IMG/VR virus record: IMGVR_UViG_3300012532_000008
Location: 1-36,034 of that record
Source of the DNA: a virus
Reading direction: 5' to 3' (one strand)
Length of the DNA stretch: 36,034 nucleotides
A program made the position numbers and the translations under genes. The notes below the pieces were generated by a model. It had not been told where the DNA came from, did not search any database, and saw only the letters and a program-made list of their open reading frames with translations. Every line of letters starts with the position of its first letter. Positions within the stretch are counted from its first letter, which is position 1. Below are positions 28,051-36,034 of the stretch, in pieces.

Positions 28051-30456
28051 ATGGGACAGGGGATCGACGTCAAAGCGCCGCCCGATGTCGGCGCGGAACC
28101 TGGTGGGCTCGGCGGCGCGGCAGCGGCCGCCTTCGGCACGGCGATCCCCGGCGCCGCGCCGGATCCCTACGTCGACGACCGCGCGCTGCTGAAGCAATAC
28201 AGCGAATTCGCCAAGGAATGCTTCGACCAGCGCTGGGTCTACGAGCGCTCCTGGTGGCGGAACCTGCTCTACATCCTCAGTCGCCAGTGGATTTACTACG
28301 ACAACGATCGCGGCCAGTGGCGCGACAAGCGCATGGCGAAATGGATCCCCCGCCCGGTGACGAACAAGATGGGCGAGACGGTCGAAGCGATCATGTCGGT
28401 GTTTCAGAGCGTCCAGCTCGCGGTCACCTGTCGGCCTGACGGCGCCGATCCGAACGACGTCACGACCGCCGAGACGTCGAACAAGCTCGCGCCCTGCCTG
28501 GATTTCGAGCATCAGATCCCCTTCGTGTTCCGCACCGGCGATTTCTGGCTGATTTCCACCGGAAACGTGTTCTACAACGTCTGGTGGGATAAGCGATCGA
28601 CGCGCGGCCCGATCACGGTGTCTTACGAGCAATGCCAGGAGTGCCAGCAGGTCTACCCGCCCGACGAAGTCCTCGCGGCGCAGGGGGCGTGCCCGGGCTG
28701 TGGGTCGCCGTCGATGTCGATGGCGATGGACGAGAACGGCCAGCCGGTCCAGAAGTCGCTCAGCTCCGGCCGCGGCTGCACCGATGCCTGTTCGCCTTTC
28801 GAAGTCGCGTTCCCGCTGACCTACGCGCTGTGGGATGACATTCCCGGGCTCATTCGCAAGCGGTGGCGGACGAAGTCCTGGGCGGAGAAGAACCTCCCGC
28901 CGGACGTGTGCGCCAAGATTCAATGGGAAACCATGTCGACGGATCGCAGCCTGCAGCTCTTGAAGGGGCTCGCGCTGCAGAACGACACGTCGAGCCAGCC
29001 GCTCACGACCCAGGGTTCCGGCAGCGAAGCCGGCGTCGAGGGCTACACCGAATACGAACAGTGGATGAAACCCAGCCGGGAATACCCGGAAGGACTCCTG
29101 CTGCGCGTGGCTGGCGAGGGGGAGGCCGCGATCATTCTCCGCCAGGATGACCAGTCACTCCCGGGCCCGCTGCCCTACAAGACCATTCAGGGGGAACCGA
29201 TTTTCCCCTGGATTCACGTCGGCTACAACCCCTTCGGCGGCCGCATTTGGGCGCGATCCCCGCTGGACGTGCTGATTCAGAAACAGGACCAGATCAACCA
29301 GATCGACTCCCTCATTCAGCTCATCGTCCAGCGGGTCGCCAACCCGGTGTGGCTCGAACCGAAGGGCACGGAAGTCAAGAAATTCACCGGCGAGCCAGGC
29401 CTGGTGGTGAAATACAACCCCCTCGCGCTCGGTTCGTCGACGGCGAAGCCGGAGCGGATCGAGGGCTCGAACGTCCCCGGAAGCCTCTTCACGCTCCGCC
29501 AGCAAATGCTGGACGACATCGAAAACCTCGCCGGCACCTACGACATCGTCAAGGGGCAGAAGCCGGCCGGCGTCGAAGCGTTTTCCGCCCTGCAGCTCTT
29601 GGTCGAGCGGTCGCAGTCGCGCTACGCGCCGGTGCTCGCGGCGCGCGGAGAAGGGTATCGCCGCTGGTTCACGATCGCCCTGGAGCTCGAACGCCAATTC
29701 GGGCCGATGGAGCGCACCTGGGCGGTGCTGGGACCGAATCAGCGCTGGACGTTCGAAAACTTCAAGAGCGCGAACCTCCAGGGCGCGATCCGTGTCGTCG
29801 TCGAGGACGGCAGCCAGACCCCGAAAACGTCGCTTGGGAAACGCGCCGCGATCGAGCAGCTCAACACCCTGGGCGTCATCCAGCCGCAGAACCCGGACAC
29901 CGCCTACGCCATCTTGCAGGCGTTCGGCCAGACCGACCTGTGGCCGGGGCTCGATTACGACGTGAAATCAGCCCTGCAGGAACAGGACGACTTCGAGCGC
30001 TGGGCGAACCAGGTGCAGATGGTGTCGTCGATGGCGCCGGTGATGGATCCAGCGACCGGCCAGCCGCAGGTCGATCCCGCGTCCGGTCAGCCGGCGATGG
30101 GCCCGTCGATGCAGCTCTCGTCGCAGCCGCCGGGCGCGCGCAAGGCGTGGCACAACGACCAGGTTCACCTGGCGGAGCACAAGAAGTGGGCAAACGGCGA
30201 TTCGGTCCGCCAGATCCTCCAGGAGAAGCCGTTCCTGGAGGTTTACGTCTCCTGGATGATCGAACAGCACGAATTCATGCTGCAGCAGCAGGCCATGCAG
30301 GACGCGGTCATCTCCGCCGGCCCCGGCGGCGGTCCGCCGGCCGGCAAGGATGGCGGCGGCGTCGGCGGCGGCCGCGCGATGCGGAACAGCAACCAGGAAT
30401 CGGGGTCGACGGAGGATGTTCCACGTGGCACACAACCCGGTTCCGGCCCCGCCTAG
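28051..30456 (+). CDS. Portal protein with inserted zinc-ribbon motif
   Basis: An 801-residue protein with GGGAG before the ATG. Portal features: an N-terminal helical wing with WRNLLYILSRQW, a conserved WVTNKM-like PRPVTNKMGE, GNVFYNVWWD, FPWIHVGYNPFGG, a long QDQINQIDSLIQLIVQR helix (~415), and a Gly/Gln-rich C-terminal barrel. Length matches podovirus-like portals. At residues 195-217 C-x2-C and C-x2-C pairs 15 residues apart (QCQECQ, ACPGCG) form a zinc-ribbon-like insertion. The portal is the dodecameric DNA channel; next to TerL and capsid genes. Confidence 0.85.
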   Translation: MGQGIDVKAPPDVGAEPGGLGGAAAAAFGTAIPGAAPDPYVDDRALLKQYSEFAKECFDQRWVYERSWWRNLLYILSRQWIYYDNDRGQWRDKRMAKWIPRPVTNKMGETVEAIMSVFQSVQLAVTCRPDGADPNDVTTAETSNKLAPCLDFEHQIPFVFRTGDFWLISTGNVFYNVWWDKRSTRGPITVSYEQCQECQQVYPPDEVLAAQGACPGCGSPSMSMAMDENGQPVQKSLSSGRGCTDACSPFEVAFPLTYALWDDIPGLIRKRWRTKSWAEKNLPPDVCAKIQWETMSTDRSLQLLKGLALQNDTSSQPLTTQGSGSEAGVEGYTEYEQWMKPSREYPEGLLLRVAGEGEAAIILRQDDQSLPGPLPYKTIQGEPIFPWIHVGYNPFGGRIWARSPLDVLIQKQDQINQIDSLIQLIVQRVANPVWLEPKGTEVKKFTGEPGLVVKYNPLALGSSTAKPERIEGSNVPGSLFTLRQQMLDDIENLAGTYDIVKGQKPAGVEAFSALQLLVERSQSRYAPVLAARGEGYRRWFTIALELERQFGPMERTWAVLGPNQRWTFENFKSANLQGAIRVVVEDGSQTPKTSLGKRAAIEQLNTLGVIQPQNPDTAYAILQAFGQTDLWPGLDYDVKSALQEQDDFERWANQVQMVSSMAPVMDPATGQPQVDPASGQPAMGPSMQLSSQPPGARKAWHNDQVHLAEHKKWANGDSVRQILQEKPFLEVYVSWMIEQHEFMLQQQAMQDAVISAGPGGGPPAGKDGGGVGGGRAMRNSNQESGSTEDVPRGTQPGSGPA

Positions 30457-30526
30457 AAAACCTCGCCCGCCGGTGGTGTCGAACCTGGATACAGGGCCCG
30501 ACATCCCCGGCGGCGGCGCGGCGTAA
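30425..30526 (+). CDS. Candidate 33-residue Pro-rich protein overlapping portal end
   Basis: A GTG nine bases after GGAGG opens a 33-residue frame that overlaps the end of the portal gene by 32 bases in another frame and stops before the next gene. The product is Pro/Gly-rich (PVPAPPRKPRPPVV, PDIPGGGAA) without a domain. Plausible but small; chance cannot be excluded. Confidence 0.4.
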   Translation: MAHNPVPAPPRKPRPPVVSNLDTGPDIPGGGAA

Positions 30527-30544
30527 AGAACCCAGGGAGGCCCC

Positions 30545-30778
30545 ATGATCCGGCGGCTGTGGCTGTTGGCGCTACTCGTCGCTCTGAGCGGATCATGTGC
30601 GCGCGGCCATCTGCGTCCGCCGCCGCCGAAGCAGCCAGGGCAGCAGCGGTTCCTGGTCCCGCTTTACGCCAGGAACGGCGATCTGATTTGCGCGGAGACC
30701 GTCACAGCCGAACCGAACGTCTGCCGGCGAGTGGAAGACTTCCGGCGGTGGATTTTCGTGGTCCGCGCGGAGCCGTAG
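30545..30778 (+). CDS. Small probable lipoprotein
   Basis: A 77-residue protein with GGGAGG before the ATG. A basic start and hydrophobic core lead to a lipobox-like LSGSC (Cys18), then a Pro-rich stretch (RPPPPKQPG) and a basic, beta-like C-terminal part with two cysteines. The signal suggests lipid attachment at the membrane. An exported lipoprotein inside the head-gene block is unexpected; possible superinfection-exclusion or spanin-like role, both guesses. Confidence 0.6.
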   Translation: MIRRLWLLALLVALSGSCARGHLRPPPPKQPGQQRFLVPLYARNGDLICAETVTAEPNVCRRVEDFRRWIFVVRAEP

Positions 30779-30880
30779 TCGATACCTCAGCATTGCTCGA
30801 CCGTTCCCGCCTGTGTTTTCCTTTTCCCACTACAAAAACCCGGCGGAACTGACCGCCACGGCTGAAAAGCCGGCACAAAG

Positions 30881-31882
30881 GTGGGTAGCGAAGTGTTCAA
30901 TTTCTGGCGTTTTCTGAACGGTCCGACCCTTTACTTCGATGCCATGGACGACCTTGGCGGCGGGGGCGGGGGCGGGGGGGAACTCGAAGAAGAGGCCCCG
31001 ATCGGAGAACATCCGGATTTTGAGACACCGGAGGGCGTCGGCGGAACTGGCGAAGAGGGAGTCAAGCCCGGTGCTCCCGCCGGGAACGGTGAACGGCGCG
31101 CAGCAGGCGAGGAAGGCGAGCAGCCTGTCGGCGGTCGGAAACCGGGCCAGCAGCCCGTCGAAAACGTCCCCAAGCATCGCCTCGATGCTGTCATCCAACA
31201 GCGCGACACGCTCCAGACGGAGATCACGTCGACGAAAACGGAGCTGAAGCGGCTCCAGCGACTCGTCGGCGCGTCCCTCGGCATCGTCGACCCGGACGCT
31301 CCGGGCCAGCCGAAGGTGCTCTCCGACCGGGAAAAGGCAATCCAGGCGCGGATCCTCGAACTGGTTCCGTGGCTGAAGAACCTGCAGGGGTTGTCGGAAA
31401 AGGCGGAAAGCCTTGCCGGCCTGGCCGAGTCAGCGCCCGATTTCGAGCGCCAGACGAAGCAGTATTGGGGCCGAGTCGCCCAGCAAATGCTGGACGGCAT
31501 GGAAGCCTCGATCGCGCCCCTGATTCTCGGAGAGGGCAAGAAGGCGACCGACCTCAGCCCGGAGATGAAGGCGCGGTATCGCGTCGACTTCTTCAACTGG
31601 GTCCAGGCCGACCCGAAGCGGGTTGATCGCTACGAAGCGGTCGACCGGTCGCTGGTGGATGACTACCGGAAAGAGCTGGACGATTACTTCGTCGGTCCGG
31701 TTCGCCGGCAGTATGGCGCCGGGGTTGTGACCCGCCAGAAACAGGTGGCAAAGCTGCCTGTCGGCGGAAACAGCTCAGCACCGGTCGCAGGCGGAAAACC
31801 CAAGCCGAAGCTGGCAGATGAGGACGCGGCCGCGGATGCGGCGTGGACCAACTTCCAGGAGCGGCAACAGGCCCGCGGGTAG
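30881..31882 (+). CDS. Probable scaffold protein
   Basis: A 333-residue protein. The GTG at 30881 has only a modest AAAGG site; ATG at 30944 is an alternative. A Gly/Glu-rich N-terminus is followed by a coiled coil (QQRDTLQTEITSTKTELKRLQ near 105), further helices (SDREKAIQARILELVPWLK, DYRKELDDYFVG) and a polar Lys-rich tail. Charged, helical protein just before the major capsid gene is the usual picture of a scaffold that directs prohead assembly. Inference from position and composition. Confidence 0.65.
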   Translation: MGSEVFNFWRFLNGPTLYFDAMDDLGGGGGGGGELEEEAPIGEHPDFETPEGVGGTGEEGVKPGAPAGNGERRAAGEEGEQPVGGRKPGQQPVENVPKHRLDAVIQQRDTLQTEITSTKTELKRLQRLVGASLGIVDPDAPGQPKVLSDREKAIQARILELVPWLKNLQGLSEKAESLAGLAESAPDFERQTKQYWGRVAQQMLDGMEASIAPLILGEGKKATDLSPEMKARYRVDFFNWVQADPKRVDRYEAVDRSLVDDYRKELDDYFVGPVRRQYGAGVVTRQKQVAKLPVGGNSSAPVAGGKPKPKLADEDAAADAAWTNFQERQQARG

Positions 31883-31904
31883 TCCCCCGGGCGGAGAACA
31901 GACC

Positions 31905-33266
31905 ATGTTTCCAACCCTTGCAGCACTCGCCCTGCTGGGTTTCGGCATTCTCGGCATGGCCGGCGCCGACACTCAGATCATCGGCGGCGTCCTCAAGACC
32001 GTCTACGAGGACTTCGTCGCGGAAGCCACGAACAACAAATACCCACTGAAAGACCTCTACAAGTGGGAAAACGCTGAATACGCGGGCCAGGAAGTCGTTT
32101 ACACGGCACACGTTACCCGGAACGTCAGCCCGATGTGGGTTGGTGAGGATTCGGCCTTCGCGGACGCCGGATCGCAGGGTTACGTCAAGGTGCACATCGG
32201 CCAGCGGAAGCTGATGGCGCGTGTTCGGCTGACCGCCGAAGCGATCGCGGATTCGATGAAGTCGGAAGGGGCGTTCAAATCGGCCCGCAAGGACGAGATG
32301 AACCGGCTGATCGACGACATCGCGCGCATGGAGGAATACTCCTGCACGGCTGACGGTCGCGGCGTGCTCTCGCTCATCAACGACGCCACGCCCAACGGCG
32401 CGGTGACCCTCGGCGTCGACTCGCCGGGCGGAATCACCGGTGCCGACTTCGGCAACCGCTTCTACCTCCCGGGCATGTATCTCGCGGCGGTCAACCCGGC
32501 CACCGGCGAAATGCGATCCGGCATCCGGAAGGTTGTTTCCGCGGCGTCGGACGGCACGACAGTCGACCTCGACGCGGTTTGCGATGCGACCTGGGCCGAC
32601 AACGACTATCTGGTCCAGGCGGCCAACAGCTCGGTGACGTCGATCCTCGACACGAGCTACGAGCACGCCGCGTGGGGCCTGACGGCGCTCTTCGACGACG
32701 GCACGTATCGGTCGAATTACTTCAACGTCGACCGCAACATCTACCCGCAGTATCAGACCTATGTGAAGGCGGCGACTGGGACGCTCTCTGAGGATCTGTT
32801 CAACCAGGTGGCGGACGTCGTTGACCAGCGGCTCGGCGGCGAAATCGACCTCATGACGGCTCACCACTCGGTGCGCCGGCTGATCGTCCAGCTCACGCAG
32901 TCGGACCGCCGCTACAGCGGTTCGAACCTGATGAAGCCGGACGCCGGAACCGCGACGTTCACCCAGGGCGACATCCCCTTTGGTGGCGTGCCGGTGAAGG
33001 CGATCCGCACGCATCCGCTGGCGATGCTCTTCGGGCTCGACAAGAAGAATAGCGGTTTCGTCCGCTACGGCTCCGAAAAGGGCAAATGGGTGGATGAGGA
33101 CGGCAGCGTCCTGGTCCGCGTGGGAACGGGCGGCTCGGGCCGCGACTCGTTCGAAGCCTGGTATCGCAAGCGGTATCAGAACCACGTCCGGATGCCCGGG
33201 AAGAGCTTCCGCCTCGATGGGATCACCGGTCAGTCGCTCATCGTTGTGAGGGAAGCCGGTTCGTAA
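31905..33266 (+). CDS. Major capsid protein
   Basis: A 453-residue protein from the ATG at 31905 (GGAG eight bases upstream). Capsid-like features: DTQIIGGVLKTVYEDF and NNKYPLKDLYKW in the N-terminal arm, a central helical segment, long beta-rich domains with GTYRSNYFNVDRNIYPQYQ and a closing EAWYRKRYQNHVRMP with SLIVVREAGS. Size, position after a scaffold-like gene, and composition fit an HK97-fold capsid protein. The first ~18 residues are strongly hydrophobic (LAALALLGFGILG), which is unusual for a capsid protein. Confidence 0.82.
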   Translation: MFPTLAALALLGFGILGMAGADTQIIGGVLKTVYEDFVAEATNNKYPLKDLYKWENAEYAGQEVVYTAHVTRNVSPMWVGEDSAFADAGSQGYVKVHIGQRKLMARVRLTAEAIADSMKSEGAFKSARKDEMNRLIDDIARMEEYSCTADGRGVLSLINDATPNGAVTLGVDSPGGITGADFGNRFYLPGMYLAAVNPATGEMRSGIRKVVSAASDGTTVDLDAVCDATWADNDYLVQAANSSVTSILDTSYEHAAWGLTALFDDGTYRSNYFNVDRNIYPQYQTYVKAATGTLSEDLFNQVADVVDQRLGGEIDLMTAHHSVRRLIVQLTQSDRRYSGSNLMKPDAGTATFTQGDIPFGGVPVKAIRTHPLAMLFGLDKKNSGFVRYGSEKGKWVDEDGSVLVRVGTGGSGRDSFEAWYRKRYQNHVRMPGKSFRLDGITGQSLIVVREAGS

Positions 33267-33289
33267 CGAAGCGGGTTCGTAAAGCTGAG

Positions 33290-33360
33290 GGCCCCCGCCG
33301 CGGGATCCTGCACTTGACTGCTGGGGAGCAAGTGAGGGCGCGGGGAATCAGGCGGGGGCC
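33290..33360 (+). other. Long structured intercistronic element after capsid gene
   Basis: GGCCCCCGCC (33290) pairs perfectly with GGCGGGGGCC (33351), enclosing a 51-base loop in which CACTTG (33311) and CAAGTG (33329) form a second hairpin. No U-run follows. Such a structure after the major capsid gene could protect the message or reduce read-through to the next gene. Confidence 0.5.
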
Positions 33361-33391
33361 TTCGGATTCTCGGTTCTGAAAGAGAGCGACC

Positions 33392-33931
33392 ATGTCATTT
33401 ACGCGAATCGTCCACGTCGTCAACCGCACCGCCGACCAGGAGCTCCAGGTCACCGACGACGGCATCCCATGGGTGATTCGACCCGGCTACAAGCGGGTGG
33501 AAAGGCTTGACGCGGAGGGCAAGGCAGTCGTCGACGAGAACGGCCAGCCCACCTACGACGTGGTCGGCGCGGGCCCCGGCGGCACCGTGTTCATGGAACC
33601 GCTCCCCTACTTCGCGGCCGAACGCGCGAAGCGCCAGAACCCCGTCATGGGGACCGAGGATCCCTACAACCCCAACGACTTCGCCACGCTGATTGCCGTG
33701 CCGGAGTGGGGGGAGGATTACTCGCCGCTCGAACAGTCGCCCGCGATCGAGCGCCTCGATCGGACCCTGCTGCCAGGAGACGCGCAGAAGGTGCAGGTCA
33801 TCGGCGCGGTCGGCGCGCGCAAGCCGAAGACGATTCGCGGGAAGGACGGCAAATTCAAGAAGGTCATTCCGGGTGCGCGCTCGATGATGGCCGGAGAGCA
33901 GATCGAGAACCCCGCCGGCATCCGGATGTAA
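33392..33931 (+). CDS. Probable head accessory protein
   Basis: A 179-residue protein with GAGAG before the ATG. The N-terminal half is beta-like (SFTRIVHVVNRTADQELQV, IPWVIRPGYKRV, GTVFMEPLPYFAAERA) and the C-terminal half is Lys/Arg-rich (KPKTIRGKDGKFKK). It follows the capsid gene after a structured RNA element. No family recognised; head decoration or completion is likely by position. Confidence 0.6.
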   Translation: MSFTRIVHVVNRTADQELQVTDDGIPWVIRPGYKRVERLDAEGKAVVDENGQPTYDVVGAGPGGTVFMEPLPYFAAERAKRQNPVMGTEDPYNPNDFATLIAVPEWGEDYSPLEQSPAIERLDRTLLPGDAQKVQVIGAVGARKPKTIRGKDGKFKKVIPGARSMMAGEQIENPAGIRM

Positions 33932-34510
33932 ATGCAGAACTTCATCCAGACGGCCAACCCGTTCAACCTGGCGAGCCCGCCGGACTGGTTCCTCCGGGCG
34001 CTCTTCGCCTATGACCCTCTCCTGGTGATTTTCCAGTCGGTCAGCGATCCGATGTATCGGCTGGCGCGGCGGACGTCGACGGGGCGGGCGCAGTTGAACA
34101 AGGTGCTGAAGTCCTACCCGGACAGCGACATTTACTTTCGGCACCGGCTGTGGGCCTGGAAGAGCGTCGAACCGATGGCGATCGGCGGGACGTTGCACGG
34201 CATGACATGGCAAAAGCTGCTGTTGGAGATTCCCGAATTCGACCAGCAGCGTTTTGGAACGGCCGGGCAGGTTGCGGACCGCATGGACGACCTTGACGCC
34301 CTGGGCGAACGGGACGTCGACCGCGGGATCCAGACGGAGCTCGACGCTCGAAACCACGACGCCTACATTCTGGCCGCCTCGCGGCTGGGGACGCGCGTGG
34401 GCATGTCGATTCGGAAGCCGGAGGGTGCGCGCGCGAACCGCGCCAGCCGCCGGGCTGCGTATCGGCCGCCGAACTTTGGCGGTGGCTCAGCGATCTTCAT
34501 CGGCCGCTGA
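33932..34510 (+). CDS. Probable head-tail connector or structural protein
   Basis: A 192-residue protein whose ATG directly follows the upstream stop. Mixed composition with a helical N-terminus, DSDIYFRHRLWAWKSVEP, IPEFDQQRFG, RMDDLDALGERDV and a C-terminal basic tail. No recognised family. Position after the capsid gene suggests a connector or neck protein; inference only. Confidence 0.55.
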   Translation: MQNFIQTANPFNLASPPDWFLRALFAYDPLLVIFQSVSDPMYRLARRTSTGRAQLNKVLKSYPDSDIYFRHRLWAWKSVEPMAIGGTLHGMTWQKLLLEIPEFDQQRFGTAGQVADRMDDLDALGERDVDRGIQTELDARNHDAYILAASRLGTRVGMSIRKPEGARANRASRRAAYRPPNFGGGSAIFIGR

Positions 34511-34562
34511 TCCTGCAAGAAACCGGGCCTTGTCCAAACCGTCCGGTAAGGAGGAAACGTAG

Positions 34563-35027
34563 ATGGCGCTCACCCTCGTTGGAATCAACGTCGCCAAGGA
34601 ACTGGCCCGCGGCGAGTCGCGGAAGCCGGGCGTTCACGAGTCGCTCCGGTCGCTGTGGAAGCACATGCAGCAGCTCGGGAATCCCGATCTGCAGCTCGTG
34701 TTTTTCTCGGGCCTCGGCGCGGCGGACAAGGTTATCGCGGACGTCGCGTGCAAGCTCTTCGCGCTCTACGCGATCAAGCCTGCGGCGTCGACGGTCGACT
34801 CCTGGCTGAAGGGCAGCGACCACGCCACGGTCGCGGCGGCAAACGGCGACGTCGTCGCCAAGATGATCGGCACCGGCGGGGGTGGCCGCGCTTACTGCCC
34901 GGTCTTCCACGACGGGCTGAAGCTCGGAACCGGGCTGACCCTCGGCGCGCACACCACGGTCAACGGCAACACGAAGTCGAACGCGGCGGACGCGCCGACC
35001 GGCTTTGCCATCGTCGGCGCGGCGTAG
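34563..35027 (+). CDS. Probable structural protein
   Basis: A 154-residue protein; AAGGAGG lies about eight bases before the ATG. The N-terminal half is helical, with SLRSLWKHMQQ and VIADVACKLFALYAI. The C-terminal half is Gly/Thr/Asn-rich and beta-like (TGGGGRAYCPVFHDG, TGLTLGAHTTVNG). It resembles a decoration or neck protein by composition. No family recognised. A terminator-like hairpin follows. Confidence 0.6.
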   Translation: MALTLVGINVAKELARGESRKPGVHESLRSLWKHMQQLGNPDLQLVFFSGLGAADKVIADVACKLFALYAIKPAASTVDSWLKGSDHATVAAANGDVVAKMIGTGGGGRAYCPVFHDGLKLGTGLTLGAHTTVNGNTKSNAADAPTGFAIVGAA

Positions 35028-35074
35028 CGCTGCAGCGGGCAAGACGGGTTAGGGGTTCACGGCCAGAAACCTCG

Positions 35075-35102
35075 GCCGGGCTGAGACGCCCGGCAATTTT
35101 CC
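35075..35102 (+). terminator. Rho-independent-like terminator
   Basis: GCCGGGC pairs with GCCCGGC around TGAGAC, followed by AATTTTCC. It lies 48 bases after the gene ending at 35027 and before the next head gene. The U-run is short, so read-through is likely and it may act as an attenuator. Confidence 0.55.
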
Positions 35103-35185
35103 TGGGGCGGTGGGGCGCCCTTCACGTCCACTCAAGCGCACCCGAGTTCCGGCCCTCACGCGGAGCACGGTAGCAGGGGGAGCAC

Positions 35186-35710
35186 ATGGCAGTCCGCAAG
35201 ATCCGCCGGCAGTCCGGCGTGGCGAACTTCAAATCTCAGGTCAACGCGAACGACATCACGGTCGATTCCGCGACCGACGAGTTGAAATTCGGGACTGGCG
35301 CGAGCGGCAGCTCGGCGCGGATCGTCCCGAAGAACGTCGTCCTCATGTTCAATCTCAACGCGAATGCCTCGCTGGCTGACCAGGCGATCTTCATTGCCAA
35401 CCGCGCATATCAGGTCAAGACGATCTCCGAGGTTCACTCGACGGCCGGCAGCGATGCTGGTGCGGTCAACCTGCAGGTCACAAAGGACACCGCGACGGAC
35501 GCCCCTGGCGCCGGCACCGACCTGCTGACCAACAACACGAACGCTGGTTTCGACCTGAAGGGCACCGCGAACACGGTCCAGAACGGTGCGCTCACCGCGA
35601 CCGCCGCGGCGTTGCTCCTGGCGGCTGGCGACCGGCTCTCGCTCGACTTCTCGGGGGTGCTCACGGCGCTCGTGGGCCTCGTCATCACGATCGAACTCGA
35701 ACCGGTTTAG
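35186..35710 (+). CDS. Probable decoration or structural protein
   Basis: A 174-residue protein with GGGGGAG before the ATG. Beta-rich, Ala/Asn/Thr-rich: NANDITVDSATDELKFG, KNVVLMFNLNANASL, TISEVHSTAGSDAGAVNLQV, and a hydrophobic C-terminus (LVGLVITIELEPV). The composition is typical of phage surface or decoration proteins. No specific family. A hairpin follows before the next gene. Confidence 0.65.
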   Translation: MAVRKIRRQSGVANFKSQVNANDITVDSATDELKFGTGASGSSARIVPKNVVLMFNLNANASLADQAIFIANRAYQVKTISEVHSTAGSDAGAVNLQVTKDTATDAPGAGTDLLTNNTNAGFDLKGTANTVQNGALTATAAALLLAAGDRLSLDFSGVLTALVGLVITIELEPV

Positions 35711-35716
35711 TCGGCG

Positions 35717-35740
35717 GGCGGCCCTGGCAACGGGGCCGCC
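35717..35740 (+). other. Intercistronic hairpin
   Basis: GGCGGCCC pairs with GGGCCGCC around an eight-base loop. No U-run follows. It lies between two structural genes, like the hairpins near 33290 and 35075. Confidence 0.4.
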
Positions 35741-35756
35741 TCCGCTTGAGGCTGAC

Positions 35757-36034
35757 ATGCCAACTCCAGTCGGAAATTACGAGCAGCGAACGTGCTTCCA
35801 GGACATCTCCGGTCGGACGACGCTGGCGGCCGCGGACAACCTGTCGGCCACAGCTCGCCAGCTCGTTGCCGCCAAGCCGTCGCACACGATTTTCATTCAG
35901 AGAATCACCGTGAACGTGATCACGGATAACGCCGCCACTCTGAAATTCCAGGACAACAACGGCACGCCCCGCATCATCGCTGGGACGAAGGTGAGCCCAG
36001 GGATCGGACCGATAGTCTTCGACATGGGCGACGA
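35757..36034 (+). CDS. Structural protein, 3' truncated by window edge
   Basis: An ATG with GAGG six bases upstream opens a frame that runs to the window end; 92 complete codons are seen. It starts MPTPVGNYEQRTCFQD, then a helix-like ADNLSATARQLVAAK, then beta-like IFIQRITVNVITDN and TLKFQDNNGTP. The pattern suggests a beta-rich virion protein like its neighbour. No family is recognised. Confidence 0.65.
   Translation, partial: MPTPVGNYEQRTCFQDISGRTTLAAADNLSATARQLVAAKPSHTIFIQRITVNVITDNAATLKFQDNNGTPRIIAGTKVSPGIGPIVFDMGD

Noticed and set aside
27394-28923. Long minus-strand open frame opposite portal start
   Set aside because: Arg/Val/Asp-rich shadow translation without motifs or ribosome site; the plus strand encodes a well-supported portal.
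30782-30795. 14-base exact repeat TACCTCAGCATTGC, also near 25066
   Set aside because: A few exact 14-mers are expected by chance in 36 kb, and the contexts differ.
31593-33185. Long minus-strand open frame opposite the capsid gene
   Set aside because: Shadow of the capsid gene, with typical Arg/Val-rich composition and no domain.

Overview
This window is a piece of a tailed double-stranded DNA phage genome (Caudoviricetes). It is GC-rich and tightly packed, and many genes overlap by four bases (ATGA, GTGA or TTGA) or as TAATG/TGATG. No bacterial housekeeping gene is visible, and I see no integrase or repressor, so temperate life is neither shown nor excluded. GC content and frequent Shine-Dalgarno sites suggest a GC-rich bacterial host that I cannot name. 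An ~800-residue portal and the C-terminus of a large probable internal virion protein at the left edge fit a podovirus-like virion (inference).

Layout. (1) 1-3917, plus strand: end of a large virion-protein gene, then a probable lysis cassette: a TM/coiled-coil protein, a small zinc-finger protein, a Sec-exported protein, a two-TM holin-like protein, a TIGR02594-type endolysin and an exported Ig-like protein. (2) 3919-22853, minus strand: a leftward early cluster of about 40 genes. Read in transcription order from 22853 it has small membrane and zinc-finger proteins, a Ycf46-like AAA+ ATPase with DUF1257-like, DUF2997-like and DUF3150-like partners, a Cas4-like nuclease, small unknown proteins, a YqaJ exonuclease with RecT annealase, a Dam-type methyltransferase, a replication initiator, a helicase-loader-like protein and a DUF1064 protein. 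(3) 22854-23999, about 1.1 kb without a convincing gene: divergent promoters, G-runs, palindromes, an iteron-like CCATCA array beside an AT-rich palindrome, and a terminator-like hairpin. (4) 24000-36034, plus strand: small and large terminase, portal, probable scaffold, major capsid and head/decoration candidates, with the last gene cut by the window edge. The late genes probably continue outside the window to the left-edge late genes.

How it works together (inference). A leftward promoter near 22900 drives replication and recombination genes. A strong rightward promoter near 23950 starts the packaging/head operon. RecT, YqaJ and the Cas4-like nuclease form a recombination set; the initiator, loader-like protein and candidate origin form a replication set.

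The most unusual element is 15955-19653. Its AAA+ protein resembles Ycf46 but has the Walker B segment before the Walker A P-loop, a segmental rearrangement of the ATPase core. It is followed by genes resembling Ycf35 (DUF1257) and DUF2997, then a DUF3150-like gene. After that gene comes a possible H-type RNA pseudoknot abutting the next ribosome binding site.
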